A program made the position numbers and the translations under genes. A stretch of DNA of 5,337 bases, taken from assembly GCA_003526765.1 (NCBI GenBank), contig DPXZ01000009.1, positions 1 to 5,337 of the forward strand, in the 5' to 3' direction. The notes beneath the pieces are model-generated. The model searched no databases and had not been told where the DNA came from. It was given only the letters and a program-made list of their open reading frames with translations. This document shows, piece by piece, positions 1 through 5,337 of this stretch. The stretch comes from Fervidobacterium sp. Its GTDB lineage: Bacteria; Thermotogota; Thermotogae; Thermotogales; Fervidobacteriaceae. Within the stretch, counting starts at the first letter, position 1; each line of letters begins with the position of its first letter.

Positions 1-30
1 GCAAGAGAAATCTTAGGTATTAGGAGGTAA
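1..30 (+). CDS. 3' end of an upstream gene, probably 3-keto-5-aminohexanoate cleavage enzyme (partial)
   Basis: Frame 1 is open from the first base and ends at TAA (28-30), giving the C-terminal residues AREILGIRR. The other two forward frames hit stops at 14-16 and 19-21, so only this frame can carry a gene into the window. The end lies five bases before the kdd ATG, and its last two arginine codons form the AGGAGG ribosome binding site of kdd, which suggests translational coupling. Enzymes of the 3-keto-5-aminohexanoate cleavage (Kce, BKACE/DUF849) family often finish with a motif like 'EAREILGL', and kce commonly sits beside kdd in lysine fermentation clusters. The Kce identity is therefore a reasonable inference, but ten codons cannot prove it. 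Confidence 0.5.
   Translation, partial: AREILGIRR
22..27 (+). promoter_or_regulatory. Ribosome binding site of kdd (AGGAGG)
   Basis: A perfect AGGAGG ends eight bases before the ATG at 36 and fixes that start codon. It lies inside the last two sense codons of the upstream gene, whose TAA stop follows directly, so ribosomes finishing that gene are placed at the kdd start. Confidence 0.85.
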
Positions 31-35
31 AACAT

Positions 36-1073
36 ATGAAGGACATTAAAGGATGCCCATTTGGTACACATAGAGTGATAGAACCAAAAGGAACATTGCC
101 ACAAGCAGCTCTGAAGATCGATAATACAATGGAGATATACACTAATGAAATGCTAATCGATGTAAAGACGTTAAATGTCGATTCGGCAAGCTTTACGCAG
201 ATGGAAGAGTCATGCAACGGAAGTGTGGAGTGTATAAAGGAAACGATTTTGAAGATCGTAAATGAAAGGGGCAAGCTTCAAAATCCTGTAACAGGTTCCG
301 GTGGCATGCTCATAGGGACTGTCGAAGAGATAGGACCGGATTTCCCAACAGATTTGAAGGTTGGAGACAAGATTGCCACTCTGGTGTCACTCTCACTCAC
401 ACCTTTGAAAATCGATGAAATACTGAAAGTAAATGTGGACACTGACCAAGTAGACATTAAAGGAAAAGCAATATTGTTCGAAAGCGGCATTTACGCAAAA
501 TTGCCAGATGATATACCAGAGAAATTGGCACTTGCCGTTCTTGACGTTGCAGGTGCACCTGCACAGACGAAAAAGCTCGTTAAGCCGGGTATGACAGTTT
601 GCATCATAGGCGGTGGTGGAAAATCTGGTGTACTCTGTGCATACGAAGCTATGAAGGCAGTCGGAAAAGATGGAAAGGTTATAATCGTTGAGTATTCTCC
701 AGACAATGCAAAGAGGATTGAAGAACTCAAACTCGCACATGACGTTGTCATTGCCGATGCAACAAAACCCATGGAAGTGTACGACAAAGTGATGAAAATC
801 ACGAATGGTAAATACTGCGATGTGGTTATAAACAACGTCAACGTTCCAACAACTGAGATGTCATCGATACTGATTACAAAAGATGAAGGTATCGTTTATT
901 TCTTCAGCATGGCTACATCTTTCACAAGGGCAGCACTCGGTGCTGAGGGAGTTGGCAAGGACGTGACGATGATGATAGGTAATGGATACACGAAAGGACA
1001 TGCGCAAGTCGCACTGAACATACTTAGAGAATCGAAAGAGATAAGAGAATTATTTGAAAAATTGTATATTTGA
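36..1073 (+). CDS. kdd: L-erythro-3,5-diaminohexanoate dehydrogenase
   Basis: This 345-residue cytosolic enzyme (EC 1.4.1.11) catalyses NAD(P)-dependent oxidative deamination of (3S,5S)-3,5-diaminohexanoate to 5-amino-3-oxohexanoate, releasing ammonia. It is the third step of lysine fermentation, after the two aminomutases. The N-terminus (GCPFGTHRVIEPKGTLPQAA, residues 6-25) is what I recognise as the family signature. The middle has a medium-chain-dehydrogenase-like substrate domain (a GDKIATL turn at about 110-116). The C-terminal half is a Rossmann domain with the glycine-rich loop CIIGGGGKSG at 189-198, followed by a beta strand ending in E219 (VIIVEYS). No zinc-ligand pattern typical of alcohol dehydrogenases is evident, consistent with this amine dehydrogenase family. 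The ATG is fixed by a perfect AGGAGG. The gene is tightly linked to the upstream tail and lies 41 bases before kamA. Length and context both fit. Cofactor preference (NAD or NADP) cannot be settled by eye. Confidence 0.93.
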   Translation: MKDIKGCPFGTHRVIEPKGTLPQAALKIDNTMEIYTNEMLIDVKTLNVDSASFTQMEESCNGSVECIKETILKIVNERGKLQNPVTGSGGMLIGTVEEIGPDFPTDLKVGDKIATLVSLSLTPLKIDEILKVNVDTDQVDIKGKAILFESGIYAKLPDDIPEKLALAVLDVAGAPAQTKKLVKPGMTVCIIGGGGKSGVLCAYEAMKAVGKDGKVIIVEYSPDNAKRIEELKLAHDVVIADATKPMEVYDKVMKITNGKYCDVVINNVNVPTTEMSSILITKDEGIVYFFSMATSFTRAALGAEGVGKDVTMMIGNGYTKGHAQVALNILRESKEIRELFEKLYI

Positions 1074-1082
1074 TCGTTTTAT
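1054..1082 (+). promoter_or_regulatory. Possible weak sigma-A-type promoter ahead of kamA
   Basis: TTGAAA (1054-1059) and TTTTAT (1077-1082) are separated by 17 bases, matching the TTGACA/TATAAT consensus at five of six and four of six positions. Transcription would begin near 1089, just upstream of the kamA ribosome binding site at 1100-1107. The -35 element lies inside the end of kdd. Such matches occur by chance in AT-rich DNA, so this is a weak candidate for an internal promoter that would let kamA and the downstream genes be expressed apart from kdd. Confidence 0.2.
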
Positions 1083-1099
1083 GGTTCTGACGCTAATAT

Positions 1100-1107
1100 A
1101 AGGGAGG
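1100..1107 (+). promoter_or_regulatory. Ribosome binding site of kamA (AAGGGAGG)
   Basis: AAGGGAGG ends seven bases before the ATG at 1115, with no competing start codon nearby in that frame. It supports the chosen kamA start. Confidence 0.8.
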
Positions 1108-1114
1108 CTTAATT

Positions 1115-2383
1115 ATGGCAAGGTATTTCAAGGATATACCTTTGTGGAAAAATGTCACCGAAGATGAATGGAACGATTGGAAGTGGCAACTGAGAAACAG
1201 AATTATGGATGTTGACACGTTGAAACAGGTGATAAGCTTAACACCTGAGGAAGAAGAAGGGGCAAGAAATGCGCTAAAGACGTTGAGAATGGCCATAACA
1301 CCGTACTATGCAACGCTGATGGACAAAGACAATCCCAAGTGTCCAATCAGACGTCAAGCAGTTCCAACGGCAAAAGAACTTTACACATCTCCTTGGGATA
1401 TGCTTGATCCACTGCACGAAGATGAAGACTCACCAGTCCCTGGATTGACACATAGATATCCTGATAGAGTGCTCATACTTGTAACCGATATGTGTTCGAT
1501 GTACTGCAGACACTGTACAAGGCGAAGATTTGCAGGTCAACACGACAGATCTAGGAGTAAACAAGAAATAGATGCGATGATAGAATATATAAGGGAGACA
1601 CCACAAGTCAGAGACGTGCTTTTGTCTGGTGGAGATGCCATGTTAGTTGGCGTCGAGATGCTCGAGTACATACTTAAGGAATTGAGAAAAATAAAGCACG
1701 TTGAGATAATAAGAATAGGCACACGAACTCCTGTTGTTCTACCACAGGTAGTTACTCCAGAATTGACAAGCATGCTAAGAAAGTATCATCCAGTTTGGAT
1801 AAATACACATTTCAATCATCCGAAAGAGATAACACCAGAATCGACACGTGCATGCGAGATGTTGGCCGATGCGGGAATTCCACTTGGAAATCAATCAGTC
1901 TTGCTCAGAGGGATAAACGACAGTCCATACATAATGATGGAACTTGTACACCAGCTTGTCAAAATCCGAGTCAGACCGTACTACATATACCAATGTGATT
2001 TGTCACAGGGCTTGGCGCACTTCAGAACGTCGGTTAAGAAAGGTGTCGAAATCATCGAAGCGTTGATTGGACATACCTCCGGATTCTGCGTTCCATCATT
2101 CGTTGTAGATGCACCGGCCGGCGGTGGAAAGATAAGGGTGATGCCAAACTACATGGTTTCGATGTCTGATCACACGGTCATACTCAGAAATTACGAGGGT
2201 GTCATCGTTGCTTACCACGAACCAGAAGATGTTGAAAGTGATGTCGATGACAGTGAGTACAGAGATAAATACAAGTTCTCCGGCGTTGCTAAACTGTTCA
2301 CCGACAAAACTATCAGTATAGAACCAGCACAGTTGGAGAGGCATGAAAGAATTAAAAAATGGAAGGAAGAAAGGAAAGGGTGA
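1115..2383 (+). CDS. kamA: Lysine 2,3-aminomutase (radical SAM, PLP-dependent)
   Basis: This 422-residue enzyme (EC 5.4.3.2) interconverts L-lysine and L-beta-lysine, the entry step of the pathway, using S-adenosylmethionine, a 4Fe-4S cluster and pyridoxal phosphate. The radical-SAM motif CSMYCRHC gives cluster ligands C127, C131 and C134. SGGDAM (171-176) follows as the family's SAM-binding glycine motif. By alignment with the Clostridium subterminale SB4 enzyme (offset of two, from memory), R136 corresponds to the carboxylate-binding Arg134. D295 and D332 correspond to Asp293 and Asp330, which bind the epsilon-amino group. K339 in APAGGGK corresponds to the PLP lysine 337. Both aspartates are present, which favours true lysine specificity over a glutamate aminomutase or the EpmB type, as does the 422-residue length. 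Unusually, the structural zinc ligands of the SB4 enzyme are missing: residue 270 is Ser, and an acidic stretch at 370-380 replaces the Cys cluster. The start has a strong ribosome binding site. Confidence 0.96.
   Translation: MARYFKDIPLWKNVTEDEWNDWKWQLRNRIMDVDTLKQVISLTPEEEEGARNALKTLRMAITPYYATLMDKDNPKCPIRRQAVPTAKELYTSPWDMLDPLHEDEDSPVPGLTHRYPDRVLILVTDMCSMYCRHCTRRRFAGQHDRSRSKQEIDAMIEYIRETPQVRDVLLSGGDAMLVGVEMLEYILKELRKIKHVEIIRIGTRTPVVLPQVVTPELTSMLRKYHPVWINTHFNHPKEITPESTRACEMLADAGIPLGNQSVLLRGINDSPYIMMELVHQLVKIRVRPYYIYQCDLSQGLAHFRTSVKKGVEIIEALIGHTSGFCVPSFVVDAPAGGGKIRVMPNYMVSMSDHTVILRNYEGVIVAYHEPEDVESDVDDSEYRDKYKFSGVAKLFTDKTISIEPAQLERHERIKKWKEERKG
2376..2380 (+). promoter_or_regulatory. Ribosome binding site deciding the maoC-like start
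   Basis: AAGGG inside the last codons of kamA ends seven bases before the ATG at 2388. The longer in-frame start at 2343 would overlap kamA by 41 bases and has no comparable site at the right distance, so 2388 is preferred. Confidence 0.6.
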
Positions 2384-2387
2384 GAAA

Positions 2388-2789
2388 ATGGAAATCGAAA
2401 AGATGTACGTTGGACAAGTATACGAAGTCAAGAGAATAGTTACCGACGAGATGATCAAGATGTTCGCAGAGGCAACTGGTGACAGAAACCCAGTTCATTT
2501 GGACGATGAATTTGCAAGAAATAGCATATTCGGTGGGCGCATTGCGCACGGTATACTATCTCTTGGTATAGTTTCTGCCGTACTTGGCATGGAATTTCCT
2601 GGAGCGGGTACTGTGTATCTCATGCAGAATGCAAAATTCAAAAGACCAGTCTACGTTGGCGAAGAAGTAACGGTCAGATTGACTGTTAAGGAAATTGATA
2701 AGGAAAAGAGGAGAGTGCTCCTTGAAACGCTGGTAGTAAAACCGAACGGAGAGAATGCAATCGAAGGAGAGGCACTTGTAAAGGTCTGA
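2388..2789 (+). CDS. MaoC-like hot-dog-fold (R)-specific enoyl-CoA hydratase
   Basis: The protein has 133 residues, the usual size of PhaJ-type (R)-specific enoyl-CoA hydratases, which interconvert crotonyl-CoA and (R)-3-hydroxybutyryl-CoA. The hydratase motif is clear: AEATGDRNPVHLD (27-39), with the catalytic Asp/His pair at D32 and H37, then the central helix IFGGRIAHGILSLG (47-60) containing the conserved His-Gly. The fold is one hot-dog domain with no signal peptide, so it is cytosolic. I chose the ATG at 2388 (four bases after the kamA stop, good ribosome binding site). An in-frame start at 2343 would add a 15-residue Lys-rich extension overlapping kamA and atypical of the family. kamB follows after three bases. 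In this operon it may handle the C4-CoA product of lysine cleavage: as a hydratase feeding or draining crotonyl-CoA, or, speculatively, as the ammonia-lyase for 3-aminobutyryl-CoA. Fold and motif are certain; the physiological substrate is not. Confidence 0.87.
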   Translation: MEIEKMYVGQVYEVKRIVTDEMIKMFAEATGDRNPVHLDDEFARNSIFGGRIAHGILSLGIVSAVLGMEFPGAGTVYLMQNAKFKRPVYVGEEVTVRLTVKEIDKEKRRVLLETLVVKPNGENAIEGEALVKV

Positions 2790-2790
2790 T

Positions 2791-2798
2791 ATGTGATG
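2791..2798 (+). promoter_or_regulatory. AUG-UGA-AUG overlap at the kamB start
   Basis: The bases ATGTGATG contain a start codon (2791-2793) immediately followed by TGA (2794-2796), whose last base begins the in-frame kamB ATG (2796-2798). The GTG at 2793-2795 is also in the kamB frame. A short AAAGG (2780-2784) lies eight bases before the GTG. The arrangement could allow termination-reinitiation coupling to the gene upstream. It also leaves the exact kamB start (GTG 2793 or ATG 2796) open by one residue. Confidence 0.4.
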
Positions 2799-3818
2799 AC
2801 TCAAATGTATATCGACGATCCAAACGTTAGTGATAAGTTTAACGTGGATGTGGAAAGAATCATTTCAACCGCTGAAAAGTTGAAGACGTTGGCGATCATA
2901 GGGTTGGAAAAGAACACAGGAAAGACAGAAACGCTGAATTTTATCGTTAAGCACTTAAAGAATAGAAAGAAGATATCGATTACTTCAATTGGAACGGACG
3001 GGGAAGAGAAGGATTTAGTCTACGGAACGCTCAAACCGTCCGTGTACGTTGAAGCAGGTTTTGTGTACACAACAACGGAGTATTTCTTTAGAAAGAGGAA
3101 GGTACTATCTGAAATACTGCATGTCTCTCAGCAATCAACGGCAACTGGAAGGCTTGTTATAGCAAGGGCTTTGGAGAGTGGTAAGGTCGTAATATCAGGT
3201 CCGCCAACTGTGGAATGGATGAAAGACGTCGTAGCCTTTATGCATAGATACTCCGATATGGTTATAATAGACGGTGCGCTCTCGCGGTTTAGCCAAGCAA
3301 CACCGTTTGTTGCTGATGGTATAATACTCGCAACTGGTGCTGCTTACTCTCTAAACAAGAGCGAGATAATAAAGCATACGCGGTATATTTACACACTTGC
3401 GTCGCTTCCAACCGTCGATAAGCAAACGGCGAATATTCTTGATGAACTAAATGGTGTTTACATCTCAGATGGTGAGAAGTGGGACAAGGCACCCATTGAG
3501 TCTGCATTGAACATCTCACAATTGGAAACGTTTGGCAAAACTTTCAAAAGCATATACATCTCCGGTGCGCTAACAGATTCCATTTTGAGGTATTTGCACG
3601 ATAGAGAGATAATCGTGCGTGATTTCACCAAGATATTCGTTACTCAAGAAACTTACAACAAATACAAACCAAATATAAAAGTACTAAGGAATGCAAATAT
3701 AATTGGAATCACAGTCAACCCACTATCACCAAATGGTTATTCATTAGACTCGATTTCAATTATCCGTGAGCTTAAAAACCACCTACCAACGTTGCCAATA
3801 ATAGACGTAAAATTATAG
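2793..3818 (+). CDS. kamB: Lysine 5,6-aminomutase reactivase subunit KamB (P-loop NTPase-like)
   Basis: This 341-residue soluble protein is assigned as KamB mainly from its place directly before the MutS-like kamC in a lysine fermentation operon and from its N-terminal motif. Residues 33-45 (LAIIGLEKNTGKT) form a beta strand and P-loop with five residues between the glycines, the spacing seen in BioD/CobB-type NTPases. A second strand ending in an acidic residue, MVIIDGALSR (156-165, D160), looks like a Walker B or the DG motif of that group. A hydrophobic strand (ADGIILATGAA, 174-184) follows. The C-terminal half has no motif I recognise. KamB and KamC together are regarded as the reactivation factor of the B12-dependent lysine 5,6-aminomutase, which suffers suicide inactivation. 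Nucleotide use by KamB is my inference from the P-loop. Translation may start at GTG 2793 or ATG 2796; neither has a strong ribosome binding site, so coupling to the preceding gene is likely. Confidence 0.82.
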   Translation: MMTQMYIDDPNVSDKFNVDVERIISTAEKLKTLAIIGLEKNTGKTETLNFIVKHLKNRKKISITSIGTDGEEKDLVYGTLKPSVYVEAGFVYTTTEYFFRKRKVLSEILHVSQQSTATGRLVIARALESGKVVISGPPTVEWMKDVVAFMHRYSDMVIIDGALSRFSQATPFVADGIILATGAAYSLNKSEIIKHTRYIYTLASLPTVDKQTANILDELNGVYISDGEKWDKAPIESALNISQLETFGKTFKSIYISGALTDSILRYLHDREIIVRDFTKIFVTQETYNKYKPNIKVLRNANIIGITVNPLSPNGYSLDSISIIRELKNHLPTLPIIDVKL

Positions 3819-3820
3819 AA

Positions 3821-3841
3821 TTGTGGAAGATTCACAAGGGG
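3821..3841 (+). promoter_or_regulatory. Small hairpin overlapping the kamC ribosome binding site
   Basis: The kamB-kamC gap holds the inverted repeat TTGTG (3821-3825) and CACAA (3833-3837), extendable by one G-U pair around a five-base loop. Its right arm shares two bases with the kamC ribosome binding site AAGGGG (3836-3841), which ends seven bases before the ATG at 3849. The ribosome binding site is convincing. The stem is short and low in GC, and there is no U-tract, so it is not a terminator, and a regulatory role at high growth temperature is doubtful. Confidence 0.3.
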
Positions 3842-3848
3842 CGCAAAA

Positions 3849-5330
3849 ATGGAAAAAGTGCAACATTCGAAATTAATTACATTTCCGGAGAAAAGAGAAG
3901 AATTTGAAAAAATAATCGGATTCGATTACATAAGAGCGCAACTGAGCCCTAAGACACCTTTCGGAAAAAGGTACTTTCAGCACATTCAATCTCTGAAAGG
4001 TGAGCATCTAATCGGACAACTGCAAGATACACAGTACATCATCCAAATTTTGGAAAAGAATACGAAACTGTGCGAGGCAGTTGAAAATACGCTCGAATGT
4101 ATCGTAGACATCTCCCAGACGGTACGCAGATTAGAAACAGGGGAGGTAGTTGATGAGATCGAATTATTCGAGTTAAAAAACTTTGTACTCACCGTTCAGT
4201 CGTTGAGAGAAAAGTTGTTAGGCTTCTTAGACGACAAGTTCATTCCACCAAACCTCGAAGACGTGTTGAATTTGCTGGACCCAGAAGGGCTTAGGATGCC
4301 AACGTTCTACATATACGACCTATACGATGAGAGATTGAAGGAGATAAGGAAGAAAAAGAGAGAACTAAACAAGATACACAGCGAGAAAGATGATCCGGAA
4401 GGTTCTGAAATGGAGATAGCACTTGAAAATGAGGAAAGGCAAATCGAAAAGCAAGTTATTGAGAGAATAAGCGAGAATTTGTCCCAAAAGGCAACAGAAT
4501 TGAGAAATGCGATCGAAAAAGTGAGATACCTTGACGTTATCTTGGCAAAGGCGAAGTTGGCTGTTGAGCTGGGACTTTCCATGCCTTCTATATGTACGCA
4601 AGAAATTGAGGATGCGAGAAGACTTGTGATTTGCGACATGTTCAATCCTATTTTGAAAGAGAAGTTGGTAGCTGGTGGGAAGAGGTATCAACCGGTCAGT
4701 ATAGAGATAGAAAAGGGCGTGACGTTGATCGTTGGAGCAAACATGTCTGGAAAGAGTGTGGTACTTAGGACCGTTGCATTAATTCAATACATGGCACAAC
4801 TCGGTTTTTTCGTTCCAGCACGCGTTTGCGAGACGGTGTACTTTGACACAATTGCAATCGTCACAGAAGATGCGCAAAGACCACTAAGTGGCTTATCTTC
4901 GTTTGCAGCTGAGATCAAAGCAATCGACGAGATATATTGCAAAGTCAAAGAGAATTCGATGACTTCATTGAATTCACTAATTATGATAGACGAACCTGCA
5001 CGTACAACTAACCCGCACGAGGGAACTGCAATTGTAAATGCGATTGTTGAGTTATTCGAAAGTGTTGAATGCTATGCACTCATCGTCTCACACTTCGATG
5101 GGATAAACGCCAAGAGAAGACTGAGAGTTAAAGGATTGAAAAGCGATGTTCAATTGTCTGGTGCGACGATTAATATACAAGATTACATAGATTACCAGCT
5201 CATCAAAGTCGAAGGTGATGAAGTTCCAAAAGAGGCAATTCGTGTCATGGAACTACTCAAAATCAACGATGAGTTTGTCAACAAAGCAAAAGAGAAGATA
5301 GATGAGTTGAATAAGAAACAAAAAAATTGA
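3849..5330 (+). CDS. kamC: Lysine 5,6-aminomutase reactivase ATPase KamC (MutS-related)
   Basis: This 493-residue cytosolic ATPase of the MutS family is believed to act with KamB in restoring inactivated lysine 5,6-aminomutase, not in DNA repair. Residues 15-50 (FEKIIGFDYIRAQLSPKTPF onward) resemble the start of the MutS2 core (domain III). A highly charged helical segment at about 155-225 is a likely coiled-coil lever, matching the MutS clamp region. The ATPase domain carries Walker A GANMSGKS (296-303). The signature PLSGLSSFAAEIKAID (345-360) matches the family's GxSTF motif. Walker B LIMIDEPARTTNPHEG (377-392) has D381 and E382, and the switch histidine is H415 in IVSHF. All ATPase residues are therefore intact. 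Missing are the N-terminal mismatch-binding domain with its Phe-x-Glu motif and the C-terminal Smr nuclease of MutS2; the protein stops soon after the ATPase domain. The start has an AAGGGG site. The stop lies seven bases from the window end, where the aminomutase genes kamD and kamE would be expected. Confidence 0.9.
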   Translation: MEKVQHSKLITFPEKREEFEKIIGFDYIRAQLSPKTPFGKRYFQHIQSLKGEHLIGQLQDTQYIIQILEKNTKLCEAVENTLECIVDISQTVRRLETGEVVDEIELFELKNFVLTVQSLREKLLGFLDDKFIPPNLEDVLNLLDPEGLRMPTFYIYDLYDERLKEIRKKKRELNKIHSEKDDPEGSEMEIALENEERQIEKQVIERISENLSQKATELRNAIEKVRYLDVILAKAKLAVELGLSMPSICTQEIEDARRLVICDMFNPILKEKLVAGGKRYQPVSIEIEKGVTLIVGANMSGKSVVLRTVALIQYMAQLGFFVPARVCETVYFDTIAIVTEDAQRPLSGLSSFAAEIKAIDEIYCKVKENSMTSLNSLIMIDEPARTTNPHEGTAIVNAIVELFESVECYALIVSHFDGINAKRRLRVKGLKSDVQLSGATINIQDYIDYQLIKVEGDEVPKEAIRVMELLKINDEFVNKAKEKIDELNKKQKN

Positions 5331-5337
5331 AAACATC

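Noticed and set aside
491..841. Antisense open frames across kdd and other genes
   Set aside because: They lie opposite genes with clear family motifs, have no ribosome binding sites or recognisable domains, and their Ser/Phe/Ile-rich composition is what the reverse strand of AT-biased coding DNA gives.
1070..1099. Second promoter candidate TTGATC / TAATAT
   Set aside because: Each element matches at only four of six positions, and the start would fall inside the kamA ribosome binding site.
1795..1998. Short same-strand open frame within kamA
   Set aside because: It is in another frame of a strongly conserved part of KamA, has a low-complexity polar composition and no plausible initiation site.
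2343..2387. N-terminal extension of the MaoC-like protein from the upstream ATG at 2343
   Set aside because: It overlaps the end of kamA, encodes a Lys-rich stretch not typical of the family, and lacks a well-placed ribosome binding site; the ATG at 2388 has one.
3819..3848. Rho-independent terminator between kamB and kamC
   Set aside because: The only stem is five to six pairs with two or three G-C pairs and is followed by AAGGGG, not a T-run.
3849..5330. Annotation as a DNA mismatch repair protein MutS or MutS2
   Set aside because: The ATPase domain matches, but the mismatch-binding N-terminal domain and the Smr nuclease are missing, the protein is only 493 residues, and it sits in a lysine catabolic operon behind kamB.
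5327..5337. TTG overlapping the kamC stop (TTGA) as the start of the next gene
   Set aside because: There is no ribosome binding site in the A-rich bases before it, and only three codons are visible, so it cannot be supported.

Overview
The window is the interior of a single-strand operon for anaerobic lysine fermentation, in which L-lysine is converted through L-beta-lysine and 3,5-diaminohexanoate to acetyl-CoA and butyrate-level products. All five complete genes and one 3' gene tail are on the + strand. No gap exceeds about 41 bases, and I see no RNA gene, mobile element, CRISPR array or strong terminator. The moderate AT bias, heavy use of AGA/AGG and ATA codons, Lys/Glu-rich proteins, strong AGGAGG-type ribosome binding sites and very tight gene packing suggest a thermophilic anaerobe. 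My best guess is the Thermotogales, for example a Fervidobacterium relative. That assignment is inference and rests on no marker gene.

Layout: (1) bases 1-30, the 3' end of an upstream gene that fits the end of a 3-keto-5-aminohexanoate cleavage enzyme (kce). (2) 36-1073, kdd, L-erythro-3,5-diaminohexanoate dehydrogenase. (3) 1115-2383, kamA, radical-SAM/PLP lysine 2,3-aminomutase. (4) 2388-2789, a MaoC-like hot-dog enoyl-CoA hydratase. (5) 2793-3818, kamB, a P-loop NTPase-like protein of the lysine 5,6-aminomutase cluster. (6) 3849-5330, kamC, a MutS-family ATPase without DNA mismatch-recognition or nuclease domains. The genes for the B12-dependent lysine 5,6-aminomutase itself (kamD, kamE) are not in the window and would be expected just downstream.

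How they work together: KamA moves the alpha-amino group of lysine to C3. KamDE (off-window) moves the epsilon-amino group to C5. Kdd oxidatively deaminates C3 to give 5-amino-3-oxohexanoate. Kce, with acetyl-CoA, yields acetoacetate and 3-aminobutyryl-CoA, which is then deaminated to crotonyl-CoA. KamB and KamC are thought to keep KamDE active by ATP-dependent replacement of damaged cobalamin. The MaoC protein probably acts at the C4-acyl-CoA end, as an (R)-3-hydroxyacyl-CoA hydratase or possibly in place of the 3-aminobutyryl-CoA ammonia-lyase.

The points most worth a second look are the KamB/KamC pair (a MutS-type ATPase apparently repurposed for metabolism), the loss of all four structural zinc ligands in KamA, the MaoC gene between kamA and kamB, and an AUG-UGA-AUG overlap at the kamB start.
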